Source: an uncultured Propionibacteriaceae bacterium
GTDB taxonomy: Bacteria; Actinomycetota; Actinomycetes; Propionibacteriales; Propionibacteriaceae
Assembly (NCBI GenBank): GCA_937965785.1
Contig: CALCKT010000047.1
Location: 30,311 to 94,310 of the forward strand
Length of the DNA: 64,000 nt
Direction of reading: 5' to 3'
Shown: piece after piece, positions 1-8,343 of the stretch
Position numbering within the stretch: position 1 is the first letter of the stretch
How the letters are laid out: every line of letters begins with the position of its first letter
The notes under the pieces: model-generated
Databases searched by the model: none
What the model was told of the DNA's origin: nothing
What the model saw: the letters and a program-made list of their open reading frames with translations, nothing else
Made by a program: the position numbers and the translations under genes

Positions 1-2
1 AC

Positions 3-1286
3 CTGATCCTGCGGACCGACGCAGTGGCCCGGGCCGGGGGGATGATGCTCGGCGCCGGTACCAGTTCGCTCCGGGTCAGGCAGCTCATGCGACGCTCTGC
101 CAAGGCCCTGGGGCTGGGACACATCGCGTCGTCGATCACGTTCACGTCGCTGGCCATGACGGTGGAACGCCGCGGGGTGTTCCGCACCAAGGTGGTCGAG
201 GTGCCCAAACCCGGGGTGAACGCGCACCGCATCGCGATGCTGCAGAAACTCAGCAACGAGATGCCGGAGCGGATAACCGCAACCGAACTCCACCAGCGCC
301 TCGACGCCATCGAGAAAACTCCCAACCTGTATCCCGCCTGGTTGCGCGGCATCCTCGTGGCGCTCGCCTGCGCCGCCGTCGCGATCCTGGCGGGAAGCGG
401 CTGGCGGGAGGCCGCGGCGGTCGTTCCCGCCTCGGGGCTGGCCTACCTCATGTTCCGGCGCCTGGGTCGTTGGTATCTCAATCACCTGGCCGTCGTCATC
501 GTCTCGGCATTGACCGCCTCGGCCGGCTACCTGCTCGCGGCGGCGGGGCTCGCCGGCTGGCTCGGTGAACCCAGCCCGCGCCTGGCGGTGGGTTTCATCT
601 GCGCGTCGATCTTCCTCATCCCCGGGTTTCCGCTGGTCACCGCGGGCCTGGAACTGACCCGGCTCGACCTCACGGCGGGCATACCCCGGATGACCTACGC
701 CGCGATGATCTTCGTCGCGATCACCATCGGCGTGTGGGTCGTTGCCAAGGCCGGGGGCATCACGGGCGACCCACCCCCGCCGGTCGTCCTGGCGCCCACC
801 GTTCTCTGGATCCTCCGCGCGGTGGCCGGTTTCGTCGCCGTTTTCGGTTGGGCCCTGATGCTCAATGCGCCACTGCGCACGGCCGCGGTGGCGGGGGTGA
901 TCGGCGTCGTCGGCAACACGGTTCGCCTGGCCATGACCGACTCAGGGATCCCGGATCACGTCGCGGTTTTCACCGGCTGCGTCGTGATGGGGTTGGGCTG
1001 CGCCTGGCTGGGTGGTGTGTTCCGGCTCGAGAAGGTCATCATGACCGTCCCGACCCTGCTGGTGATGGTGCCCGGCTCGTCGGCGCTGCGCACCCTCCTG
1101 TACTTCGACGCCGGGGAAGTCAACCGCGCCGTCACGCAGGGGATCGCGACGATGCTCGGCGTGGTGGCCATGGTGGCGGGTCTGTCGGCTGCCCGCATGC
1201 TGACCGATCCGGAGTGGATCTTCACCCGCGACGATCCGCCCGCGATCCGGGTACCCGTTCCCCGGATCCGCCGGAGAGGGAACTGA
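3..1286 (+). CDS. Threonine/serine exporter family protein (ThrE-like), 5' end cut by window edge
   Basis: A polytopic membrane protein of the ThrE family, which exports threonine and serine across the cytoplasmic membrane. The reading frame is open to the left edge, so the true start lies outside the window; a GTG at 24 is only an internal candidate. The visible part begins inside the N-terminal soluble domain (DUF1212 type, with GAGTSSLRVRQL and a following ITFTSLAMTV strand). A hydrophobic half follows with about ten predicted membrane segments from roughly residue 105 to the end. The PGSSALR loop near the C-terminus is typical of the family. No operon partner is visible: the next gene is on the other strand. 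Substrate is inferred from family only. Confidence 0.8.
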   Translation: MILRTDAVARAGGMMLGAGTSSLRVRQLMRRSAKALGLGHIASSITFTSLAMTVERRGVFRTKVVEVPKPGVNAHRIAMLQKLSNEMPERITATELHQRLDAIEKTPNLYPAWLRGILVALACAAVAILAGSGWREAAAVVPASGLAYLMFRRLGRWYLNHLAVVIVSALTASAGYLLAAAGLAGWLGEPSPRLAVGFICASIFLIPGFPLVTAGLELTRLDLTAGIPRMTYAAMIFVAITIGVWVVAKAGGITGDPPPPVVLAPTVLWILRAVAGFVAVFGWALMLNAPLRTAAVAGVIGVVGNTVRLAMTDSGIPDHVAVFTGCVVMGLGCAWLGGVFRLEKVIMTVPTLLVMVPGSSALRTLLYFDAGEVNRAVTQGIATMLGVVAMVAGLSAARMLTDPEWIFTRDDPPAIRVPVPRIRRRGN

Positions 1287-1391
1287 CCGGGGTTCCGTAC
1301 GCGAACGGGGCCGAGCGCCTGGGACAGCTCGAATGACACCCCACGCCCCACCCGGACCTCGTACAGTTCGTCCGCGGTGACCGGGAACACC

Positions 1392-1916
1392 TCACTCTAT
1401 GCAGCGTCCCGGCTCGAACGAGGCGACGTGGGCGACGATCGCATCCACCACCGAGTCCACGGAGGCGTGGTCGGTGTCCACGGCGAGACTCGCCAGCCGC
1501 GCATACGTCGGGGCGCGTTCGGAGAGCATCTTCCGCAACCGGACCACGGCGTCCTGCCCTGCCAGGAGCGGGCGGCCCTCGTCGCGCCCGATCCGCCGGG
1601 CAGAGCTCTCGGGCTCCACCCGCAGCCAGACGACGGGATGGCCGTCGAGGGCGTTTGCGATCGCCCGGGTCATCGGGGCGCCTCCCCCGAGGCTGAGAAC
1701 CCCCGGCACCGCCAGGAGCTCGATCGTGATCTCACGCTCCAGCGCCCGGAAATACGGTTCCCCGTCGGTGTCGAAGATCTCCCGGATGGTACGCCCTTCC
1801 CGTTGCTCCAGGACGAGGTCGACATCGAGATGCGGCAGGCCGAGCCGCTCCGCGAGGAGCGGCCCGACCGTCGACTTACCGGAACCCGACAACCCGATCA
1901 GGGCGATTGCGTTCAT
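1392..1916 (-). CDS. aroK: Shikimate kinase
   Basis: Cytoplasmic enzyme that phosphorylates shikimate at the 3-OH with ATP, the fifth step of the chorismate pathway. The 174-residue product has the P-loop GLSGSGKST (residues 8-16), a DVD metal-binding segment just after it, a GGG substrate-binding turn (SLGGGAP) and the RPLL lid motif (EGRPLL). Its length matches the family (about 170 aa). The ATG at 1916 is chosen because the P-loop then sits at the usual distance from the N-terminus; the frame can be extended upstream to 2009, but that part has no family similarity. It lies downstream of aroD on the same strand, so the pair forms a small aromatic amino acid block. Confidence 0.9.
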   Translation of the reverse strand: MNAIALIGLSGSGKSTVGPLLAERLGLPHLDVDLVLEQREGRTIREIFDTDGEPYFRALEREITIELLAVPGVLSLGGGAPMTRAIANALDGHPVVWLRVEPESSARRIGRDEGRPLLAGQDAVVRLRKMLSERAPTYARLASLAVDTDHASVDSVVDAIVAHVASFEPGRCIE

Positions 1917-2138
1917 GGCAGCCGTCCGATCGTGGGGAGATCGCGGACCGAATGGTTTTCCACGGCAGGAGCCTAGTGCATCACCCCTCGCAGGCCTCGG
2001 CGAGCACACGGATGAGAGACGCCCGTGCGTTCACGCACCGCTTGGCCAGGGGTCTTCACCGACAGCGGGGTCCCGGAGCGGTTGGAGCACTGCTGTTCGA
2101 TGATCCTGAACTGGCTGCGGGCCTGAGCGGCGCGCTCC
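1917..2138 (-). other. aroD-aroK spacer with a short coding-like stretch
   Basis: A 222-base gap between aroD and aroK on the minus strand. In the frame one base off aroD, about 40 codons directly after the aroD stop are GC-rich in third position and read like protein (EERAAQARSQFRIIEQQ...), running to a TAG near 1974. I see no plausible start codon with a ribosome binding site and recognise no family, so I do not call a gene. No terminator hairpin followed by a T-run is evident, so read-through from aroD into aroK is possible. Confidence 0.3.
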
Positions 2139-2903
2139 TCAGGGGAGGTTCGCGTCGATGAGCTTCAGGATCGGCTGGAGCTCCTCCACCGGGATCTGCC
2201 CGGGCGCGGAGGGGCGGCCCGCCATCGCGAACGTGGCACATGATCCCGTCACCCGGGGGGACAACCGGGTGATCAACCCCAGGCCACCCATGGACATGGT
2301 CAGCACCGGGGTTGACGGGTGTCGGCTGGTCATGGTCCAGGTGGCCTCCATGAGCTGGAGCACGTCGCCCGTGTTCCGGGGCATGACCGCAGCCTTGGCG
2401 ACGGCACAGCCCCGCTCCTGCATCTCCACCAGGCGCCGGACCAGGTCCTCGGCCGGCGGGGTGGCCGTGAAGTCGTGGAGGCTGCCGACCACCGGCACCC
2501 CGGCGTTTCTCGCGGCCGCGATGATGGCGTCGCCGATCGTCCGCTCGAAGTGGTGCTCGACGTCGACCGCATCCACCAGGCCGGATTCGATTACGGCGAT
2601 GTTGAGGTCGTGGTACTCATCGGGGGTGATGGGCTTGTTCCCGTTCTCGTGGTGGGTGCGGAAGGTGAAGAGAATGGGCCGCCCCTGGGCGGCGGCGCGC
2701 ACCCGGGCGGCAGCCTCGAGGACAGCAGTGGGGGAGGGGGCGACGTCTAGGAAGTCCACGCGCCACTCGATGATGTCGAACTTCACCCCCACGAGCGTGG
2801 TGGTCTGGGAGACGAGCTCCTCTACCGTGGTACCGGTAACGGGCACGATGACCTTCGCTCTTCCCTCACCGAGGGTGACGCCTCGCAGCTGAACCGGTGA
2901 CAT
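2139..2903 (-). CDS. aroD: Type I 3-dehydroquinate dehydratase
   Basis: Dehydrates 3-dehydroquinate to 3-dehydroshikimate by a Schiff-base mechanism (class I enzyme, (beta/alpha)8 barrel). The 254-residue protein is of normal family length. It shows the EWRVD substrate motif at residues 46-50, the catalytic His143 in SLHDF and the Schiff-base Lys170 in AVAKAAVMP, the same numbering as the enteric enzymes. The C-terminal FAMAGRPSAPGQIP loop closes over the substrate in this family. It is upstream of aroK on the same strand. Many actinobacteria use the unrelated type II enzyme (AroQ), so a type I enzyme here is a lineage marker. The start at 2903 has a good upstream purine stretch (AGGAGGT). 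Confidence 0.93.
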   Translation of the reverse strand: MSPVQLRGVTLGEGRAKVIVPVTGTTVEELVSQTTTLVGVKFDIIEWRVDFLDVAPSPTAVLEAAARVRAAAQGRPILFTFRTHHENGNKPITPDEYHDLNIAVIESGLVDAVDVEHHFERTIGDAIIAAARNAGVPVVGSLHDFTATPPAEDLVRRLVEMQERGCAVAKAAVMPRNTGDVLQLMEATWTMTSRHPSTPVLTMSMGGLGLITRLSPRVTGSCATFAMAGRPSAPGQIPVEELQPILKLIDANLP

Positions 2904-3267
2904 GGTGACCTCCTATGGCCTCAGGGTAACCGAGAGGACCCGCCGGTCCCGTGCCCGGGGAAATCGTGGACCCGCGCCGCGGCGGGGTGGTGAGCGGCTC
3001 GGCGTCACTTGATCCCGCACCACCAACCCCTGCCGCGTCGGCAAATCCCTCCCTGACAAGCATCATTGCAACGGCCACGTGGCGACAGTATTAACGATAT
3101 GAATTTCTATTCTATTTCCATGAGGTTTACCTGTGTTCATGGAACTCTTCTTCCCTTGGAGTTCCTAGGCTTCCCATGGTTTTTGTGTTAGTGTGTCTCT
3201 AAACCACTCGGTCCCACCAAGTGGTGCGGTGGAAGCGGCACCGGGGACACTCGAAGAAGAGGCACTC
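2904..3267 (+). promoter_or_regulatory. Long, partly AT-rich control region between aroD and nrfH
   Basis: This 364-base gap is divergent (aroD leftwards, nrfH rightwards). Positions about 3085-3190 are strikingly AT-rich for this genome, which marks a promoter region. It contains a perfect 7-bp inverted repeat GGAACTC (3141-3147) / GAGTTCC (3159-3165) with an 11-base spacer, and an overlapping GTTC-ATG-GAAC dyad at 3135-3145. These could be operator half-sites for a regulator of nitrite respiration. I cannot assign a -10/-35 pair with confidence, and I do not see a clear FNR/CRP palindrome (TTGAT-N4-ATCAA or TGTGA-N6-TCACA). Confidence 0.45.
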
Positions 3268-3765
3268 ATGAAGCGTTTCATCCTTGCGAGATGGCAAGAC
3301 TTCACTCGTGCCTTTACGGGCTGGACAGGTGTGGCCCTGGCTGCTCTGCTCGGCGCGGTCCTGGGTGTCGGGGTCTTCACCGTCTTCTACTCCGGGTCCA
3401 CCGAGTACCTCGGTGACGACCCCGCCAGTTGCGCGAACTGCCACGCCATGAACGAGCAGTACGAGGGCTGGCTGAAGGGGTCCCATCACGACGTGGCAAC
3501 CTGCAATTCCTGCCACGCCCCTCACAATGACATTGTTTACAAGTACATCAACAAGGCTGACAACGGTTTCTGGCACGCGCTGAAGTTCACGTTCCAGAAC
3601 TACCCCGAGAACATCAAGATCCGCGACCACAATCGCGAGATCGTCGAGGCCGCCTGCATCGATTGCCACGGTGACTACGTCGATCAAGCCAAGAACAGTT
3701 CCGAGCACAAGGGCGAGCGGATGTCCTGTCTCCGCTGCCACGACGGCGTCGGTCACAAGAGGTGA
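3268..3765 (+). CDS. nrfH: NrfH-type tetrahaem cytochrome c, quinol-oxidising subunit of nitrite reductase
   Basis: Membrane-anchored NapC/NrfH-family cytochrome that takes electrons from menaquinol and passes them to NrfA on the outer face of the membrane. The 165-residue protein has one N-terminal membrane helix (about residues 19-40) and four CxxCH sites: C55-H59, C79-H83, C130-H134 and C154-H158. The first is CANCHAM, the CxxCHxM form that supplies Met as haem ligand in NrfH. The ATG at 3268 is preferred over a GTG at 3193 because it has an AAGAAGAGG ribosome binding site and puts the membrane helix at the usual place. The nrfA start follows six bases after its stop, so the two are co-transcribed and almost surely form one complex. 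Confidence 0.93.
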   Translation: MKRFILARWQDFTRAFTGWTGVALAALLGAVLGVGVFTVFYSGSTEYLGDDPASCANCHAMNEQYEGWLKGSHHDVATCNSCHAPHNDIVYKYINKADNGFWHALKFTFQNYPENIKIRDHNREIVEAACIDCHGDYVDQAKNSSEHKGERMSCLRCHDGVGHKR

Positions 3766-3771
3766 GGAGAG

Positions 3772-5289
3772 ATGAGCCCCACGACTGACAACAACGACAA
3801 GCCCACCACGACCGAGGCAGTCGAGCACACGCCTGACGAGGTGGAGAAAAAGAAACCCACCACATGGACGGGGCCCCGCAAGAGGTGGGTTCCCATCGTG
3901 GTGCTGCTCTTCGTGGCGGTGGTCGCTGCCGGGCTCACATGGCTGCTCACCAACATCTTCCAGCACAAGGAGGAAGCCAGGAACCCCTTCACCAAGGTCG
4001 TCGAACTGGATGATTCCACCTACGACCCGGCGGTGTGGGGGAAGAACTTCCCCATTCAGTACGAGCAGTACAAGAAGACCGCCGAGGACACCGACGGTGA
4101 CTTCGTCAAGGTCGACCCCACGGCAGACGATCCGCGCGAGTACCACACCCTGTCCCGCATCGAGATGGAACCCCGGGCCCAGCTCATGTGGCGCGGCTAC
4201 GCGTTCTCGGTGGACTACACCGAGCCGCGCGGCCACGAGTGGGCGCTGGAGGATCAGAAGCACACCCAGCGCACCCAGCCGAAGTTCAAGCAGCCCGGCA
4301 CCTGCCTCAACTGTCACGCCTCGATGCCCGAGGTCTACGACAAGCTCGGCAACGGCGACCGGATGGCGGGTTTCCACGCCATGAACTCCATGTCCTACGA
4401 CGAGGCCGTCCAGCACGCCTCGTCGACCATCGCCTGCATCGACTGCCACGACCCGAAGACCATGGAGCTGCGGATCACCCGTCCGGCCTTCATGGAGGGG
4501 ATCAAGAAGGTCAAGGCGCTGGAGGGAATCACCGATTACGACGTCAACCGCGACGCCACCAACCAGGAGATGCGGTCCTACGTCTGCGCGCAGTGTCACG
4601 TCGAGTACCACTTCGCGGGCGAGGGCAAGACCCTGACCTTCCCGTGGGACAAGGGCCTGACAGCCTATGACGCCATGGCCCACTACGACGAGATCGGCTG
4701 GACCGACTACAAGCACGCGGAGAGCGGTGCTCCCATCCTCAAGGCCCAGCACCCCGACTTCGAGACCTGGTCCCAGGGCATCCACGCCGCCAACGGCGTC
4801 ACCTGCGCCGACTGCCACATGGCCTACCAGCGCAACGGTGCCGCGAAGGTGAGCAACCACCAGATCATGAGCCCGATGGCCAACGACGAGACCATCAACG
4901 CGTCGTGCCTGACCTGCCATCACTCCACCGAGGCCGAGATGCGCCAGCGCGTCGAGAAGATCCAGACGACGTGGCAGAGTTCGCTCAACGTGAGCTTCAC
5001 GGCCCTGGAGGGGCTCATCAACGACATCAAGGCGGCCGAGGCCAACGGCACGGCCACTGAGGAGCAGCTGACGCTCGCCCGCGATTACCAGCGCAAGGCG
5101 CAGTTCGTCGTCGACTACTCGTTCTCCGAGAACGGGCGCGGCTTCCACGCTCCGCAGTACTCGGTGTCCATGCTCAACCAGGCCACCGACTGGGCGCGTT
5201 CCGGACAGCTCGCCCTGCGCGGGGTCTCGGTGGAGAACAGCGTGCCCCCGGCCATCCCGGAAAAGCACATGCCCAACAAAGAGAACTGA
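3772..5289 (+). CDS. nrfA: Cytochrome c nitrite reductase (ammonia-forming), pentahaem catalytic subunit
   Basis: Reduces nitrite to ammonium with six electrons (DNRA). The 505-residue protein has five haem sites: C178LNCH182, C222IDCH226, C272AQCH276, C345ADCH349 and C379LTCH383. Active-site residues of NrfA are recognisable: Arg153 in EPRGHEW, Tyr279 in CAQCHVEYHF and His327 in KAQHPDFETW. The first site, which carries the catalytic haem and is CxxCK in the well-studied enzymes, reads CxxCH here, as reported for the Campylobacter enzyme. An N-terminal hydrophobic helix (residues 39-62) after a charged cytoplasmic tail has no obvious cleavage site, suggesting a membrane-anchored enzyme facing outward, as expected in a monoderm. 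It is in an operon with nrfH and cytochrome c assembly genes. Confidence 0.94.
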   Translation: MSPTTDNNDKPTTTEAVEHTPDEVEKKKPTTWTGPRKRWVPIVVLLFVAVVAAGLTWLLTNIFQHKEEARNPFTKVVELDDSTYDPAVWGKNFPIQYEQYKKTAEDTDGDFVKVDPTADDPREYHTLSRIEMEPRAQLMWRGYAFSVDYTEPRGHEWALEDQKHTQRTQPKFKQPGTCLNCHASMPEVYDKLGNGDRMAGFHAMNSMSYDEAVQHASSTIACIDCHDPKTMELRITRPAFMEGIKKVKALEGITDYDVNRDATNQEMRSYVCAQCHVEYHFAGEGKTLTFPWDKGLTAYDAMAHYDEIGWTDYKHAESGAPILKAQHPDFETWSQGIHAANGVTCADCHMAYQRNGAAKVSNHQIMSPMANDETINASCLTCHHSTEAEMRQRVEKIQTTWQSSLNVSFTALEGLINDIKAAEANGTATEEQLTLARDYQRKAQFVVDYSFSENGRGFHAPQYSVSMLNQATDWARSGQLALRGVSVENSVPPAIPEKHMPNKEN

Positions 5290-5322
5290 CCGACCACACA
5301 CAGAAGGGATTGATCCGGGGCG

Positions 5323-6177
5323 ATGAAGAACAAAGGTAGGACTTTCACGAGGGAAGACCTCGAGTCCTTCCTCACCACCGCCCCGGATCAACTCAAGGAC
5401 TGGGCGCAGCAACAACTCGACCGGTTCGACGAGACCAACCGGGAAAGCCCGGAGGACGGGGACGACGACGGCGCGGACCTGGCGGATCTCCTGCCAGAAG
5501 ATGAGGACGACAACGAGGAAGGCGCGGAGAGCAGTACCCCCAAGGTCTCGGCCCTGGAACGCCGCGCCGGGGTTTCACGCCTCAACCTGGTGCTAGTTAC
5601 GCTCCTGGCGGCCGCCCTCGTCGTCATCATCCAGATGGCCGGGCGGCCCCAACCGGAACCGACCACAGCGATGCCGAGCAACCACCCATCCGTCGACGCC
5701 TCCGCCCTGGCCGAGATGGACAAGGCACAGAAACTCGACAAGGACCGCGAGGCCGAACTCAAGGCCCAGATCGAGGCCAACCCGGCCGATTTCGAGGCCC
5801 GGCTGAAACTGAGCACCCTCTACTACAACGCCGCCCTGTACCCAGAGGTGATTCCCCAGCTGCAGTACGTCCTCGACCAGGACCCCGACAACCTGGACGC
5901 GCTCCTCGGCATCGGAGCGGCGGAGTACAAGACCAACCAGTACGACGCCGCCGAGAAGCACTGGTTGCGCATCACCGAACTGGCCCCGCAACGCGTGGAG
6001 CCCTGGTACAGCCTCGGCTTCCTGTACATGGCACGCACCCCTGCCGACCCGGCGCGGGCCCGGGAGGCCTGGAAAAAGGTGATCGAGATCGATCCGGACT
6101 CGAACATGGCCAAGGAGGTCACCACTCATCTCAACTCCTTGGCCACCCCCACGGCGGCCACGAGTTCCGGGAGCTGA
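5323..6177 (+). CDS. Membrane-anchored TPR protein of the nitrite reductase/cytochrome c cluster
   Basis: A 284-residue protein of unassigned exact function. Residues 1-80 are hydrophilic with a very acidic stretch (about 41-70); one membrane helix spans about 87-105, preceded by arginines that favour an inside N-terminus. Residues about 155-265 form three tetratricopeptide-like helical pairs on the outside. TPR modules of this kind occur in NrfG and in the CcmH/CcmI C-terminal part, where they hold the unfolded apocytochrome for haem attachment. Its place between nrfA and ccdA supports a chaperone role for NrfA/NrfH apoproteins; this is inference. The start at 5323 has an upstream GGGG-rich but weak ribosome binding site. 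Confidence 0.7.
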   Translation: MKNKGRTFTREDLESFLTTAPDQLKDWAQQQLDRFDETNRESPEDGDDDGADLADLLPEDEDDNEEGAESSTPKVSALERRAGVSRLNLVLVTLLAAALVVIIQMAGRPQPEPTTAMPSNHPSVDASALAEMDKAQKLDKDREAELKAQIEANPADFEARLKLSTLYYNAALYPEVIPQLQYVLDQDPDNLDALLGIGAAEYKTNQYDAAEKHWLRITELAPQRVEPWYSLGFLYMARTPADPARAREAWKKVIEIDPDSNMAKEVTTHLNSLATPTAATSSGS

Positions 6178-6180
6178 GAG

Positions 6181-6876
6181 ATGGAACTGACGGTTCCGGT
6201 GGCCCTCCTCGCGGGGATCGTGTCCTTCGCATCCCCCTGTTTCCTGCCCATCGTTCCGGTCTTCGTCGGTCAACTCGTCGGCTCCGGGCCCGGGCGGGTG
6301 GACCGGCGCGTCGCGCTCGGGAACTCGCTGGCCTTCGTCGCCGGGTTCTCCATCGTGTTCATCGCCTTGTGGGCGTCGCTGGGGTTGCTGGGCAGATCCC
6401 TGGGTCCCCACGCCGTTCACGCCCGGATCCTCGGGGGAGCGGTGCTGGTGTTCATGGGGCTGCACGTCGCCGGGATCCTGCGGCTTCCCGTGCTCGACAG
6501 GCTGGTGAGGGGCCGGCTGCCCGTCGCGGGCGGGACCACGTCCGTGTGGCGCGCGGGACTCATGGGGGTGGTCTTCGGAGCCGGGTGGACGCCCTGCATC
6601 GGTCCGGTGCTCAGCGGCATCCTCACCCTGGCCACAGCCAGCTCCACCGTGTGGTCGGGGATGCTCCTGATGACCGCGTACTGCCTGGGCCTCGGCCTGC
6701 CCATCGTCGCGGTCGCCCTCGGATCGGCCGAGGTCACGCGGCGTTTCGACTGGTTCGCCAGGCACCACGTGGCGGTGTCCCTGGTGACCGGGGGGCTCCT
6801 GGTGGTGGTCGGTTTCCTCATGATCACCAACCTGTTCGCGTCGCTGGCCGGGTTGATCCCCGTGTTTGGAATCTAG
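6181..6876 (+). CDS. ccdA: CcdA-type thiol-disulfide electron transfer membrane protein
   Basis: Passes reducing equivalents from cytoplasmic thioredoxin across the membrane to keep apocytochrome CxxCH cysteines reduced. The 231-residue protein has six predicted membrane helices and the two conserved cysteines of the DsbD/CcdA family, Cys20 in FASPCFLP and Cys139 in GWTPCIGP. Its length and topology match stand-alone CcdA. It begins three bases after the TPR gene and ends ten bases before resB. The extracytoplasmic partner is most likely the thioredoxin encoded at the end of the same operon. Confidence 0.92.
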   Translation: MELTVPVALLAGIVSFASPCFLPIVPVFVGQLVGSGPGRVDRRVALGNSLAFVAGFSIVFIALWASLGLLGRSLGPHAVHARILGGAVLVFMGLHVAGILRLPVLDRLVRGRLPVAGGTTSVWRAGLMGVVFGAGWTPCIGPVLSGILTLATASSTVWSGMLLMTAYCLGLGLPIVAVALGSAEVTRRFDWFARHHVAVSLVTGGLLVVVGFLMITNLFASLAGLIPVFGI

Positions 6877-6885
6877 AGGTGACCG

Positions 6886-8343
6886 ATGAGTGATGACACA
6901 CCCCGTCGAAGGGGAACCACCGACGGACTGGATGAGGCCCTTGACCTCTCGCCCGGCCGGTTCCTGCACGCGATCTATGCGCTGTTCCACAACAAGGCCT
7001 TCGGGCTCGTCCTGATCCTGCTGACCGGGTTGTTGTCGCTCATCGGGGTGCTGCTGCCGCAGAAGCCGCCGAACATCGCGGGCAATCCGGAGCGGCAGGC
7101 CGCCTGGCTCGACAAGGTGCGCGGCGGCACCGGAGGGTGGACGTCGATCCTTGACACCCTCGGTTTCTTCTCGATGTTCTCCTCCATACCCTTCCTGGTT
7201 GTGATGGGGCTGCTGGCCGCCTCGATCATCGCCTGCACCACGCACCGGATCCCCGTCATCTGGAAGGCGGCCCGCCACCCCCACGTCCGTGTGAAGCCCA
7301 GGTTCTTCGACGTCGCCGGGCTCCGCACCCGGTTCTTCACCTCGCAGAAACCGGACGACGCGCTGGATGTCATCGTCGCCGACGCCCGCCGCCACGGTTT
7401 GCGGGTCATCCGCGACGACAAGGGGCCGGGGCGGGGTGCCTACCTGGACCGCAACGCCTGGATGCCGTTCGGCACGGTGTTGGCGCACACGGCGTTCGTA
7501 ATCATCATGGCGGGTTTCGTCGTCTCGTCGCTGACCGGGTTCCGCGATGAACGGTTCGCCCTTACCATCGGGTATCCCCGCGAGGTCGGGCACGGCACCA
7601 CTCTGGTGGCCGAGGCCACGGGCTTCCGCGACACCTATTACGAAAACGGGGCCCCGAAGGATTACGTCGCCGACCTGGTGCTGCGCGACGGCGACAAGAC
7701 GGTGGCGCAGCAGGAGGTCAGGGTCAACAGCCCACTCAGCCACGCCGGGTTCATGTTCCACCAAGCCTACTTCGGGGTCGCGGCGGTGATGCGTGTGACG
7801 GACGCATCCGGGGCGACGGTCTTCGAGGGTGGGGTGCCGCTGGAGTGGACCACGCAGGACAAGATCTTCAACTACGGGCACGTCACCCTGCCGGATCAAA
7901 CCGTGATGTACGTGATCAGCCCCGCCTCCGGGCAGGTGGGGACGGGAATCGCGCCCGGCCAGGTGAGGGTCGAGCTACGCCGGGGAGAGAAGACCGCCCC
8001 GCTGACCTCGACCGTGATCGACATGGGGGTCGCGACCTCCGCCGGGGACTACTCGTTCACGTTCCAGCGGGAGCAGCAGTTCACGGGGATGATCCTGAGA
8101 AACGATCCCGGGACGGGAATCGTGTGGGCCGGGTTCGCCCTGCTGGTCGTTGGCACCTGCATGACGATGTTCTTCCGCCATCAGCGCCTGTGGGTGCGGG
8201 TGAGCGAGACCGAGGAGGGAACCTTGGTGCAGATGGCCTCCCCGGACCGGCGTGACTCCGGGTTCACGCGTTTCGTAACGGATATGGTCGAACGCGTCAG
8301 CACCCAACTGGCCGGCGCCACGACGAAGGGAGAACAACGATGA
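6886..8343 (+). CDS. resB: Cytochrome c biogenesis protein ResB (System II haem lyase subunit)
   Basis: Subunit of the CcsBA/ResBC complex that moves haem outward and attaches it to apocytochromes c. The 485-residue protein has the ResB layout: a membrane pair in the N-terminal third (LVLILLTGLLSLIGVLLP, then IPFLVVMGLLAASIIA), a third helix after FGTVLAHTAFVIIM, a large outside domain of about 200 residues and a last helix (IVWAGFALLVVGTCM) with a short cytoplasmic tail. Its stop overlaps the resC start by four bases (ATGA), implying translational coupling of the two lyase subunits. Start at 6886 follows AGAGGTGACCG. Confidence 0.92.
   Translation: MSDDTPRRRGTTDGLDEALDLSPGRFLHAIYALFHNKAFGLVLILLTGLLSLIGVLLPQKPPNIAGNPERQAAWLDKVRGGTGGWTSILDTLGFFSMFSSIPFLVVMGLLAASIIACTTHRIPVIWKAARHPHVRVKPRFFDVAGLRTRFFTSQKPDDALDVIVADARRHGLRVIRDDKGPGRGAYLDRNAWMPFGTVLAHTAFVIIMAGFVVSSLTGFRDERFALTIGYPREVGHGTTLVAEATGFRDTYYENGAPKDYVADLVLRDGDKTVAQQEVRVNSPLSHAGFMFHQAYFGVAAVMRVTDASGATVFEGGVPLEWTTQDKIFNYGHVTLPDQTVMYVISPASGQVGTGIAPGQVRVELRRGEKTAPLTSTVIDMGVATSAGDYSFTFQREQQFTGMILRNDPGTGIVWAGFALLVVGTCMTMFFRHQRLWVRVSETEEGTLVQMASPDRRDSGFTRFVTDMVERVSTQLAGATTKGEQR

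Noticed and set aside
3199..5415. Long minus-strand open frame opposite nrfH and nrfA
   Set aside because: It is the mirror of GC-rich third positions in nrfA; the protein is Val/Leu/Gly/Arg-rich without domains, while the plus strand has nine haem motifs.
5593..7899. Long minus-strand open frame opposite the TPR, ccdA and resB genes
   Set aside because: Low-complexity Arg/His/Asp/Gly translation with no motif; the plus strand genes carry clear family signatures.
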